Notes under the pieces: generated by a model
What the model saw: only the letters and a program-made list of their open reading frames with translations
Told to the model about the DNA's origin: nothing
The model's database searches: none
Origin: Pseudisothecium myosuroides
Lineage: Eukaryota; Streptophyta; Bryopsida; Hypnales; Lembophyllaceae
Assembly: GCA_951799445.1 (NCBI GenBank)
Contig: OX637287.1
Span: forward strand, 47,893,724-47,957,723
Length of the DNA stretch: 64,000 nucleotides
Direction of reading: 5' to 3'
In this document: piece after piece, positions 37,023-48,010 of the stretch
Layout: each line of letters starts with the position of its first letter
Position numbering within the stretch: the stretch's first letter is position 1
Position numbers and translations under genes: made by a program

Positions 37023-37130
37023 AATGTAAACCGGTCCGAGAGTTTAGACCATGTGCTCTGAAATCTATACCAGTCCTAGAAAATGCATGGAAAAATGGCA
37101 GAAAAATATCGCCATTTTAACGAAATATCC
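36956..37130. mobile_element. MITE family M1, copy 3, near the lipid-transfer gene promoter
   Basis: GGATGATTTGTTAAAATGGC on the left pairs with GCCATTTTAACGAAATATCC on the right; the interior has the family words GTTTAGA and GTCTGAAAT. It ends 148 bp before the ATG of the lipid-transfer protein gene, so it forms part of the promoter or 5' UTR. Confidence 0.75.
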
Positions 37131-37278
37131 GTTCAATGAGGTGGATCTGCGACACAATGTGATTTCTGGCCCTCTTGGTTTCTGGCCCCGTTGGTCTCTG
37201 CTGGTGTGCACAACATTTTGCACAACCATCCCGAGGTATCTAGAAGCCATGCACTAGCTAGGTCGCCAACCATATGCA

Positions 37279-39457
37279 ATGCTCGTGCGGATGGCGCCCC
37301 CCTGTCTGGCTCTGTCGTCCACCCTTCTGCTTCTAGCGGTTGCAGGATCCGTGAGCGCGCAATCGCCGTGCTTAGGTTCGGGACCCGATTCGTTGTATTA
37401 CTCGTGCCTGACGTACCTCACCTTGGATTCCGCAGCCTCCCCAGACGCGACTTGCTGCTCCGAGGTGGTCAGCTTGACGACAGACTACGGCCCCGGGTGT
37501 CTGTGCCAGGTGATCCAATTCGATCAAGCGAACCCCGAGAGCGATGCGAGTCAATCCATCATCCCGGGAAGACTGTACAACTTGAATGGCGATTGCAGTG
37601 CCCACGCCGACATGACCAACTGCTCGGGTTCCAGTCCCCCTCCTGCAGGGGGGGTAACCACCCCTCCAGCTTCGGTAACTACGCCTCCGGGTTTCAGTTC
37701 GAGTTCGACGCCTCCTGGAGTTGAAACGCCGACATTGGGAGGGATTTCTCCTCCTGCAAAGGGTTCCAAAGGTACAGATCTACAGTTAAGATGTTTTGGG
37801 ATTCGCTTGGGTTGATGTGATTTGATCGGGTTTGGGTACTGGGCTGGTTGGTAATGTACGTACATTCAGTTCTCTTTATTAAAATGGTCTTCTCGATCGG
37901 AAGTGGCATTGTAGAATATTCCGCAGAAGAAATTTATATAATGTGAAATTGGACATTGAGTCCAAATTCCATCCCTAGACTTGTATCCTCTTCTATCGTC
38001 ACTGAGCATTTTGGATTCCTCTTTAGGTACGTCTTGCATATATAGTTGCCACGGTATCATTGAACTGTAGCACACTTGGTACACGTTGTGAACAAGTTGG
38101 GATATATCCAGCAAGATGGTGAGGTTAGATTAAGAGGCTTCAGTGCTTCACTGTGAGTTTCGATCGACGCCTTCATTGGGGGTGCCGTCTCGTCCTGGTA
38201 GGGGTTCTAAAGGTACTGAAACTTAAGATGTTTCTGCATTGGCTTGGGTTGACGGGATCGATTCGGAATACACAGGAGAAATCTAATGTGAATTTGGACA
38301 AATGGCCCTTCGTGTCCGAATTCCGTTCCTTGTGTACTGTACATATCCTATTCCATCATCAGTGGCCATTGCCTAAGGATTTTTTCAAAAATTTCATACA
38401 TGGACATTTTGGATTTTCTCCTGGGAAGTATCCTTCATATATAATATTTGCCACGCTATCGTTGACTGTAGCACACTTGTCGCATAGTGTGGCAAGTACA
38501 AGATCGAGCTTATAGTTGTGCAACGAGCCTCTTGCAGAGGTAAAGCCAGGGGTCAATGTAAAAAAAACTATCCCCTATTTTGTGCCATCTTTAGGGTATG
38601 TTCTAGACCTCTCCTAGCTAATTTGGGGCCTCTGATTGCAAATATGAACTCAGAATTTGCAAATTTTATCATGCCTCGCAAATAAAAAGTTCCTGCGTTT
38701 TCCCCAGGGGTAAAACGGGGGGGCAAAACGGCCTCATTGCACAACTATAAGCTCGACCCAAGTACAATATATTTTTGTGGTGAGATACTGAGATTAGATA
38801 AAGACGTTTCAGTATTTTGCTGTGGGTTTCTAAAGACTGAAACTGAAGCTGTGGTTGGTGCACTAACTGGTACTAACTGGCGTGTACTCTGTCTGTTGCT
38901 GTTACAGCTTCGACGGGCGCTCTTGTGGGGGGAAGCGTTGGGGGATTGAGTGTAATTGGGGTCATCGTCTACGTTATTATCAAATGTTTGCAGAGTTCTA
39001 ATTTCGAAATCAAGTGTGACTTGAACGCTCCTTGCTGGTGCTGCCAACGTCGTAATGAGAAGACACATGATCCCAGCCTCCATCCCAGTCTCCATCCTAG
39101 TCACGGTGGAACAGGTATATCTATATATCTATCTATACATAGCACGTGCCTCTGTCAGTTAATTACATCCTCATGCTTTCGGATTTCAGGACTCGCGCTC
39201 TTGTTTTGGTAGTTTTGGTCTTGGCTCCTAGACTTCCAGCATTGTTAAATACGTTTGTAACGATTCTGATGCCGGTTCACTGAATTATGATGCCATTCAT
39301 TACTTAAAATTTTTACTGTAACGTTAATTAAATTTTAATTGGCTTTTGTGACTGCTTAGACGGAGTACATCACCCGGCTTTTTACCCAACACCCGGCTAC
39401 CCCCCACTTTACCAGGCACCGTATCCAGTACATTTCAATTCGGCCGCTCGTGCTTGA
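37279..39457 (+). CDS. Lipid-transfer-like protein with transmembrane segment and tail
   Basis: Three exons, 37279-37771, 38908-39114 and 39360-39457 (TGA at 39455), with phase 1 introns; they join to 265 residues. Residues 1-27 form a signal peptide (Met5 could also start). The mature part has the eight-cysteine motif of non-specific lipid-transfer proteins: Cys31, 43, 59, 60, 74, 76, 106 and 115, spaced C-x11-C-x15-CC-x13-CxC-x29-C-x8-C. A Pro/Ser/Thr-rich linker of about 50 residues follows. Exon 2 gives a Gly-rich hydrophobic helix (GLSVIGVIVYVIIK), then Cys-rich and His/Pro-rich residues; exon 3 gives a Tyr/Pro-rich end (AFYPTPGYPPLYQAPYPV). Plant LTPG proteins have a similar layout but end in a GPI signal; this one has a tail of about 70 residues after the helix, so it should be a type I membrane protein with an apoplastic lipid-binding head. 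The function of the tail is unknown. Confidence 0.85.
38144..38212 (+). other. Possible duplicated (alternative) exon in the lipid-transfer gene
   Basis: Within the duplicate, GGCTTCAG provides an acceptor ending at 38143 and AAAGGTACTG a donor after 38212. The 69-base segment between them is open in the right frame, phase 1 at both ends, so including it would add 23 residues (containing RSTPSLGVPSRPGRGSK, like the exon 1 end) without breaking the protein. No transcript evidence is available here; it may be skipped or decayed. Confidence 0.4.
38502..38758. mobile_element. MITE with 9-bp target duplication, Mutator-like
   Basis: TCGAGCTTATAGTTGTGCAA at the left is matched inverted at the right (TTGCACAACTATAAGCTCGA). 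CAAGTACAA is duplicated on both sides (38493-38501, 38759-38767); nine bases fits the Mutator superfamily. It is 257 bp, non-coding, and lies in intron 1 of the lipid-transfer gene. Confidence 0.85.
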
Positions 39458-40996
39458 TCAATTGAGCAGCTAGAAGCCTAGTAAGAACCGATACATCATG
39501 GAATGCATTTCAGAAGAGTTTGCAATCAAAAATGTTTTTTTTAAATGTTTCCACAGTAATGTTTGGAAGGATTTTGGTATTCAACAACCAAACGAAAGCC
39601 GATCGCCCCAAATTAAGGAAGCGCAGATGGACGATTCATTCGATCTACTTAATTACTTCTTCTAGACTGTGATAGCCGTGTGATCCGACGCTTATGAAGC
39701 TGGAATCAGTGAAACGTTGGGAATCGTCCTTGTCATCAGTAGGCTAGCTGCTGACTGCTTCAATTTCAAGACTCTTGTTTGAGCTTGTAATGCGAAGACG
39801 CGGCTTTACCTTCTACCTGGGATTGTAATTCCAGATTATCAGAAAGAGTGAAGCTTACCTCTCATTGAAATCGGTAAGAGGCTTGATCAGCGACTTAAGA
39901 GCAACTCTAGCTGCAATGTGGAAGTTGAACATTGAACATAATTGCAACGGAGCTCACATGACTGTTGATTATGCACCAGAACGATGTCTAAGCAGTTTAG
40001 TAATGTTTGCCATGGCAAGGGAATAGAGTGCCAGTGTTGCATGGAAGTGCTCATTTAACCCCTAAAATTCCTTGCAACCACACTCTGGTGTTTGAGGTTT
40101 GGGTCAACTGCTGCGGCTTGATTTCTGACTTGTTCACACACAAAATTTATGTTTTTGGATGCACGTTTTTTTGAAAAATGTGACAATATAATTTGCACGC
40201 ATAGGTGAGTTATTTTTTGTGTCAATATTGTTCAATAAAAAACATTTGAACAATTGCAATGGCAATTCTAACTATAAGATCTTAATCTCAACTTCATTAT
40301 ACAATACAATCAAAAAGTTTCAAACTCAAATTTCTTACTATTTGTAAGATCTACTAGTTAGCTCAAAGTAGAAATTATTTCACTACATGCAAGTGGGGTA
40401 TCTCAACTTCAAAATTCAATGAGAATTAGAGGATGTTGAATTTAGTTTGCATGTTTAAATATGATGCAAATGCTAGCATTGATACCCAAAATCAAAACTT
40501 GAATCCACTTTGTAAAACACTTATACACTTGGCTTGCATTACTAGGATCCCACTAAAAAGAATAAAACATCCAAAAACATCAATAAAATTATCAAAATTT
40601 CAAAAAAGCCTTTCTCTACAATCCACTTAGCTTTTTAAGGCTCAAATTGCAAAAGAATATCAAGGATTAATGCAATGTTTCAATTAACTAGAATTGCTAA
40701 ATCAGTGTTTTTGAATTCCCAATTAAATAGTTGATGTTTGCAACCTTGAAATGTACCCTCAAAATATTGTTTCTACAATGTGACTTGCTACTCTTCCTTT
40801 CATAGCAGTGCACTAATAATGATATTTAGTGTTTGTAACATTAATTATGAAGTTTAACACTAAATGTCAACAATACTACTAGTATTATTCACAATAAGTG
40901 TTAACTATTGTAATTTTTAGTAATGTTCATGTTGAAATGTAGTGCACTAAATGTCAAGAATACAACTAATATTACCAACACTAAATGTCAACATGA
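39458..40996. other. 3' flank of the lipid-transfer gene and spacer
   Basis: No gene seen. TTTAACCCCTAAAATTCC at 40056 is a lone TTAA-family end, and what follows to about 40600 has no matching right end. The frame at 40433-40630 has no domain. Confidence 0.4.
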
Positions 40997-41837
40997 GGGT
41001 GATTGCAAGAAACACTTGTACTATTTGTTGCATTTTGCATTTTTTGACTTTTTTGACTTTTTGTACTATGAATCACCTTCAGTACTATTGAAGGCATGGA
41101 ACATAATAATTGAATGGTCAATTGGATTTCAAATTTACTATTCTGAGAGCATATGATGTTCATCATTGGATGCAAAAATGGATGGAAATACTTAATTTGC
41201 CAATAAAAAACAATTTACATTGGCAGATAGAAGGTAATACAAGCCCTAACAGTACTATTGAGTCTTTATGTGTACCTTGAAGTACTATTTTGAGCCACAT
41301 GCTACAATTTATCTTAGAAAATGAGACTTTCACGTTTCTATTTTTGAAAATTAGGAAATGAGTTTGAAAATTTTATTTTAAAATGGCCATTGTTGCCAAC
41401 TAAGAGCAAAGTAGGAAGATCAAAGTTAGAACTAAAAAACCATTTTTAATTCAACATAAATTCAACCTGAATATAGCACACTTTAGGCCAATATAAAACA
41501 CATTTGGAAAATATTTTTGGAAATCCCTCTCTTGAGAAGGTGTATTTCTATTAGAAGAGCTAGCCTACCAAATTTGATGATGTAACTCTTCAGAAAAGGT
41601 ACTCCATAGTACTAAAAACCACCAAAACTGCATGTGTGACATATATTCAAAATTTATTTTCACCTATTAAATTGATTTTGAAAAAATTAAAATAATTCAA
41701 GTGCATTTTCTATTGCTCTAGGAAGCTTGCTTTTGAATTTCATGTTCATTCAATCATTTTTGCAATACTTATGGCACAAAACAACTTTTGCATTGAACGT
41801 GTGACGGAAAATAGTACAGGTGTTCTTGCAATCACCC
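40997..41837. mobile_element. Element with GGGTGATTGCAAGAA ends, family F2
   Basis: The ends GGGTGATTGCAAGAAACACT and GTGTTCTTGCAATCACCC are inverted repeats; ATGA is duplicated on both sides (40993-40996, 41838-41841). The end sequence differs from family F1 by few bases, so the two probably use the same transposase. A four-base duplication is seen in both. Non-coding. Confidence 0.8.
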
Positions 41838-42571
41838 ATGAATCAAGACAAGAACACTATTTGTTAATTAAACAAGAATTAGAATGAATCACTTAATAGT
41901 GTAAATAATACAATACAAAATATCATAATTATTAGTGTATTCTGACTTGCATCTTTAAAATGGTTTCATATATAGTGTATAAAGTAAGATTGTTAGTGGT
42001 ACTTTATAAATATAATTTTTTGGGCAATTTCTATTGGTAATTAGAATGGAATATTGCTTGGCCTCTATCTATTCTTAGCTCCTTAAAAACTCATTGATTA
42101 TTCATAATATGTCCAAAAAATACGTGCAAAGATAATCTAGAATTACCTTTTGATTCACAACAAGAGGCAACAAAAATTTAGGCAATCGAGTACTAAGAAC
42201 CTCGCTAAGAACCAAGCTTAGATGTTTACTGGAAGGATTTATCTTAGCCTTGGAATTCACAAAGATTCATAATTATACTTTGGATGATATGCAAAGCCTA
42301 TTAGACGATGTAAAACAATAAATTTTCATCCAAACTTTTGAATGGTGGTCCACATGCTCTTTCTTTTTGTTATGTACTAACTAGTAGACCATCATGAGGA
42401 ATTTCCTTCATTATACAAATACACAATATATTCAAATCTTTACCAAAAAATGAAATATTCATGACTTGTAGAAGATATGTGATTTTTATTTTTGAAAAAT
42501 AAGAATAAAAAATTTCATTATTGTGACAAAATAGAGCATAAAGTGCAAAGAAATTTAAGCGGCTTGAGAGC

Positions 42572-42851
42572 ATCATCACAAAGTTTAGACCCTACGGTTT
42601 GTAAACATTTATCATGTGGTTATCATTGTTTCATGGGTTCGCACGTTAATTACAATTCATTGCATCATTACGATGCATTACTTCGCATCGTTACGATGCA
42701 GTTGCAAGTAATGCATTGTAACAATGCGATAACGATGTGAAGTAATGCATTGTAATGATGCAATAAATTGTAATTAACATGCGAATCCATGAAATAACAA
42801 TAACCACATAATAACTGCTGACAAACTGTAGGGTTTAAACTTTGTGATGAT
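42572..42851. mobile_element. Hairpin MITE, ATCACAAAGTTTAGACCC family, copy 1
   Basis: The left end ATCATCACAAAGTTTAGACC is mirrored at the right (AAACTTTGTGATGAT). The whole 280 bp folds back around GATGCA-rich repeats near 42700 (CATTACGATGCATTACTTCG). Relative at 47654-48010. Confidence 0.8.
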
Positions 42852-43203
42852 AGTCATAGGCTCTATCTTCTCAGAGTTAACGTAGTAAGGACGTCAAGGC
42901 CAAAAAAAGATGATGGATGACTTACAAGCAACTTACAAGGATACTGTAGGAATGACGAATGTATCTATTGGTCCAAGACTATTGGATCCTTTTTGGGTGA
43001 TTATTTTGGTCATAGCTTTTTTCCTTTCAGGATTAAGACCTAGGGAACCAAAAATTTATTTTCAAAGTGTGAAGCAAAATCAGTAACTCTTCATCTAAGA
43101 AGAATTGGAAGTGAATTGGAGATGGAGGTTACTTATTCATTTGAAAGAGAATCGGAATTAGAGAGACTAGATTTGAAATACACAATTGTATGCAACAATT
43201 ATG

Positions 43204-43590
43204 TGAATTGAGCCTCCAATCAAAAGTTATGGACAAATTTGAGAAAAAGGTTACAAGGAGCATTTTTTCTAACATTTTTTTTTCTTGAAATACACTTTTT
43301 TTAACATTTTCAAACATCCTCTCTAAATTTTGTCCATAACTTTTGATTAGAATCTTAAAATCTCAAACGGATTTTTTGAGATGAAAGTTAACTTGATTTA
43401 CCAACTTTTTTTAGTTCAAAGTTTTTTGAGAAAAGTTATTCTACTATGCGCAAATGAGGTCTAAAATTTTTCTCCAAACATAATTTTTACATTTTGACAA
43501 TGAGCGGTCAAGCTCTCCATCTTCAAATTATCCCATATTCTCTAAAGACTCATGATGGACAATGGATTTCAATATAAATATGACATTGTC
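43204..43590. repeat. Fragment of the 1-3.9 kb CACTA family
   Basis: CCTCCAATCAAAAGTTATGG, TTAGTTCAAAGTTTTTTGA, GCAAATGAGGTCTAAAATT and GACTCATGATGGACAATGGA follow in the same order as at 540-900. No CACTA ends here. Non-coding. Confidence 0.7.
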
Positions 43591-44105
43591 ATTTCAACAA
43601 ATTTCAATGATGTGATCCCTTCATTTTACCATCAAAATTTGTTTTGGATAGTAGACAATTAAATTGCATTGGTATGTATATTACTCAATAGATTCTTCAG
43701 ATTTTTGGCAAACCATCTTTCTTTACAAAAATTTGTTAATTTTGTATGTCTAATCCTAGAATTAGCATTAAAAAATTGGAGCACATCATAAATGTACTAT
43801 CACTATTCCGATATCGAAACTAACATTAATGATGTGGATGAATTTTGTGGATGAAGACTTTAGAGAGGAAAAACAGCCTCTCCGAAGGCTACTAAATGTT
43901 ATGGAAGATCAGTAAGCATCAATTTAAGTTTTTTGATTTTTCAGACATATCAATTAGCTTGTCATGCATTGTTTGTGCTGATATTGACCTTCTCAGTGTA
44001 TCCTTGAACATAAGCCTGTACAAATTGGACAAGGTTAACCTTGGAACGTAGGTTAGGCACTGTAGAAATCTTCCGAATTTGGTATTTTTTAAATCATTTG
44101 CTTAA

Positions 44106-45020
44106 TCCCTGAAGTCCCATTGTCACTTTGGGGGACAAAATGGATTTTGGACAAGTTCCTATGGTCTCAATATTCACCATGATTTTTTGAAACTTTTTGT
44201 GAAGATATAAAATTGCATTAGTTTTTTGGGAATATAATTTTTAACTCAATCGGTGCCCAAGAGCAAAAGTTAAGGCATAATAAGCCCAAACTTTAGTTTG
44301 GCAAGCAGGAAAGAAAACTAAAAAAATTAAAAGTTAAAAAAAAATTGTTCCTGATAGATTGTAATTTTATCTATATGAGATAAAATTAGCTTATTTTCAT
44401 TCCATTTAGATTAGTGATGTTAAAGTTATGAACGATCTTGTTTTTTGAACAATCATAGCATCTTCTTGAAAAATAACTAATAGAATTCTTTTTTGAATTC
44501 AAGTTTTACAATTTAAAAAAGCAAAGCTTCTTAAGGTTAAAATTTCTTGCTAGAACAATCTCACCGTTGAGATTAGTGTGTTTCAATCCCATCTTAGACC
44601 TATTAGCGGTTCAGTTTTCCCTTCAACCTTGAATCTACTTCTATAATTTTGTAATGAGTGAAAATGAAGTGTTTTTTTTTTTAATTTTTTTTCTCAGACT
44701 CTCAACTCAATTCTTCAACATAAAAGGTTAGAAATTCAAAATCAATAGTGCAAAAATTTTAATCAAAGAAGATTCAAAGTCAAAAATTCTAGTCAAACAA
44801 GGTGCAAAATACTTAACTTCATCACTTTAAATGCAAATATCTTGCAATCTACATAGTCAAAGTTTTTTTAATTTCTTCTATACATTTTTATACTAGTCTA
44901 ATGCAAGATTCTATTGTTAGTTGTACAAAAGAAAAATACTTTTTAATTTTTTTGCTCTTTCCAATAGAAATGGCAATTTTCAGTGTTTTTGATGGTAAAA
45001 AGGCCTTGGGACTTTAGGGG
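44106..45020 (+). mobile_element. TTAA-family element (915 bp)
   Basis: TTAA (44102-44105) then TCCCTGAAGTCCC; the right end is GGCCTTGGGACTTTAGGGG followed by TTGA, one base from TTAA. Interior collinear with 53400-54334 (GGGGGACAAA, AATCTCACC, GACTCTCAACTCAATTCTTC, GGCAATTTTCAGTGTTTT). The 65-residue minus frame at 44943-45140 crosses its border and is not a gene. Confidence 0.75.
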
Positions 45021-45727
45021 TTGAAAAAACCTAAGAGTATTCATTGGAGGCCAAACCACTATACAAGACCTCCCCTTTTCACACAAAATTCTAAGGCTGA
45101 ACATCTTCACTTCTGTTTTACAAGAAGGATTCTTTGTCATTCATTAAACACTTAGTGTCCACATTGACGTTACAAGGTCAATTACTGAAGAGGAGCTTTT
45201 ATACAAAAATCATAAAAAAAAATCCAAGAAGTTAGTTTTGGATTGTTGTTTGAAAAAATGTGACTCCATCTTGTTTTTTGTAGGATTTTCTTTCCAATTT
45301 TATAGCATTCATTCAAGTCATCTATTACCATTCTTGAAGTCTGATGGCCATATCATGTAGTGGTATTGTTTGTGAAATTACTCTACGTATTGTACATTGA
45401 TTTATAGGAAGATCTTAAATTCAATTGAAATCTAAGATGCAAGTGATAAGTTGCTCGTAGACTTTTGGAGAGGAGAACTATAGCAAAGAAACCATGCAAA
45501 TGCAATTCAAGAATATTATTAGAAGATAATCATTTCCCTATTTAACATCACCTTTGGAGCTCAAAAAAGTTAAAAGTTAAATCATCAAAGCTACTTAAGT
45601 GGTGTTTTTTTGCCTAAAATGCGCAACCTTGATCTATTCATGAGAACCTAGGGTCAAATTTATGTACACCTATTTTTAGCATTTTGAACATAAATAATTT
45701 TATCATATTGTGTCCAAAACATAAATG
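45021..45727. other. Spacer, nothing recognised
   Basis: AT-rich sequence without repeat ends or a believable frame, bounded by two TTAA elements. Confidence 0.35.
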
Positions 45728-46248
45728 TTAACCTTAAGTTTCAAAGTCCTAGAATGTTTTTGAGGGGGATTTGAGACAAGTTCCTATGATGTCAAATTTT
45801 ACTGCAATTTATTGAATTGATTTTTATTTCAATTAGTGTATAGGACCAAAAGTTATGCCTTCTTAAGCACAAAATGTTCAAACCTTGGCAACAAATAAAA
45901 ATTGTAAAAATTTGAAATAATTTATTCCAATAATTTTTTTTTCCATAGAGTATATTTATGTCTACTTGGAAAGTTTTGATTCATTCCATTTAAATTAGTG
46001 ATGTGAAAGTTATGAAGCGTCTTGTTTTGAGGGCAATAAGGGCATCTTTATGGAAAAAAGTATATAGGATTTGCTTTTGAACTCAATTTTTACAATTTTT
46101 TAAAACAAAAGGTTCATAGAATGTAGATGACTTGCTTCAACAATCTCATCATTAGGATTGATATGTTTTTATAACTATTAATTGTTTAATTCTTCCTTTT
46201 GCCTTGTATCTTCTTAAATTTAATAAAAAAATTAAAGAATGAAAGTCA

Positions 46249-46279
46249 ATTTATGTGTGTGTGTGTATACATACATATA

Positions 46280-46310
<31 letters not shown>
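46249..46310. repeat. Microsatellite, TG then CATA repeats
   Basis: About six GT units are followed by a run of ACAT tetranucleotides interrupted by TATAT; the array resumes as TATATA after the F1 insertion (47390-47435), showing that F1 landed inside it. Confidence 0.9.
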
Positions 46311-47389
46311 GGGTGATTGCATGAAAGACTGGTCGATTTTTGTCACACTTTAGCAAGACAAGGTTGTCATGTGCTATAACTTTTGAATTAAGATCCCAAT
46401 GCCAAAAACAAAAAAGCTATTTTTAGATATCTTGATTGCAATTGTAACCCTTATTTTTCAAAAAAATTAAAAAATCATTTAATATTTAAAGTTCAATTTC
46501 TCTAATTTGTCACACTTTCAAGTTTAGAGGTTTTGAATACTATTGAGTGGTTTAAATTAATGATTTTCAGTTGAAATTTCTATGGTACATTTCTACACTA
46601 GGCAAACACGTTCCTACCAAAGGGCATCTAAAAATATATTATTTTATGTCCTCCACATTTGTGCAAAGAGGACTCCCTTGCGCGCGCAGTTGTGAACAAT
46701 AAAACTGGTTTTGACCTCATTTTTTTTGTTGAAACTCATCACTAGGAAGTCCTCCCAAATGACCAATTTTTAGTTTTTTTTATAATTGTTTTTCCTATTT
46801 ATTACAAATTAAAATGTCAAAGTATGTATTTTTTCGCCACAATTCTATGTCCGAGAATATGTCCCAAAAAATACATACTTTGACATTTTAATTTGTAATA
46901 AATAGGAAAAACAATTATAAAAAAAACTAAAAATTGGCCATTTGGGAGGACTTCCTAGTGATGAGTTTCAACAAAAAAAATGAGGTCAAAACCAGTTTTA
47001 TTGTTCACAACTGCGCGTGCAGGGGAGGCTTCTTTGCACAAATGTGGAGGACATAAAATAATGTATTTTTAGATGCCCTTTGGTAGGAACGTGTTTGCCT
47101 AGTGTAGAAATGTACCATAGAAATTTCAACTGAAAATCATTAATTTAAACCACTCAATAGTATTCAAAACCTCTAAACTTGAAAGTGTGACAAATTAGAG
47201 AAATTGAACTTTAAATATTAAATGATTTTTTAATTTTTTTGAAAAATAAGGGTTACAATTGCAATCAAGATATCTAAAAATAGCTTTTTTGTTTTTGGCA
47301 TTGGATTCATAATTCAAAAGTTATTGTAGAAGACAATCTTAGTTTTGCCAACGTGGAACAAAATCGACCAGTCTTTCATGCAATCACCC
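46311..47389. mobile_element. Foldback element family F1, copy 2 (1.08 kb)
   Basis: It starts GGGTGATTGCATGAAAGACT and ends AGTCTTTCATGCAATCACCC, with ATAT on both sides. Its two arms are near-perfect inverted copies meeting at about 46850 (around TTCTATGTCCGAGAATATG). It is 1079 bp long and very similar to the copy at 4431-5512 along its whole length, which suggests recent activity. Non-coding. Confidence 0.88.
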
Positions 47390-47653
47390 ATATATACATA
47401 TAGATATATAGATATATATATATATACATATATATTTTGAATTTTTTTTGAAAACTTTCAAACCAATTTTCCATTATAAAGAATTAAACCTCAAAACTTT
47501 GTAGTGCAAAATAATTAAGAAAAGAGGATTCAAAGTTTGAAAAGCTTCTTTTGTAAAGTACAAAATAAAATTTTCTTTTCAATTTGAATACTAATATCTT
47601 ACAATGGCTGCTTTAAAAAGTTTCTAAAAAAATTCTAGGACATTCTTGTACAA

Positions 47654-48010
47654 CATCACAAAGTTTAGACCCTACGATTTGGCAACAATTATCGTGCGGT
47701 TATCGTTGTTTCATGGGTTCATACCATAATCGCACTGACTCAGTGTATTTTTACGCACTGAATCAGTGCGAAAACAATGAATATCAATAGCGTACAGTTT
47801 ATGTACTTTAACTATATGATTGTTGTGCAATTTTGACACAACAATTGTATAATTAAAGTACATAAACCGTACGCTATTGATATTCATTGTTTTCGCACTG
47901 ATTCTGTGCGTAAAAATATACTGAGTCAGTGCGATTATGGTACAAACCCATGAAACAACGATAACCGCACGATAATTGTTGCCAAATCGTAGGGTCTAAA
48001 CTTTGTGATG
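47654..48010. mobile_element. Hairpin MITE, ATCACAAAGTTTAGACCC family, copy 2
   Basis: CATCACAAAGTTTAGACCCT at the left and its inverse at the right; arms of about 165 bp are almost perfectly complementary and contain ACTGACTCAGTG and GCGTACAGTTTATGTACTTT words. It is the cleanest hairpin in the window. Ends are shared with the element at 42572-42851, but the stem interior differs. Confidence 0.85.

Larger units (their letters stand above)
37700..38835 (+). repeat. Tandem duplication of exon 1 end plus intron
   Basis: 37700-38157 and 38158-38835 are diverged direct copies. Matching landmarks in order: TCGACGCC, GGGTTC(C/T)AAAGGTAC, TTAAGATGTTT, GCTTGGGTTGA, GTAGCACACTTG and GTTTCGATCG/GGGTTTCTAAAG. 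Copy 2 is longer because a MITE sits in it (38502-38758). The duplication includes the last ~70 coding bases of exon 1 and its splice donor. Confidence 0.8.

Noticed and set aside
37191..37724. 177-residue frame overlapping exon 1 of the lipid-transfer gene
   Set aside because: It is the shadow of the eight-cysteine frame in a GC-rich exon, Arg/Ser-rich and without domain.
38153..38515. 120-residue plus-strand frame in intron 1 of the lipid-transfer gene
   Set aside because: It lies in the duplicated intron in a frame different from the exon-like segment and has no domain; it ends in the MITE end.
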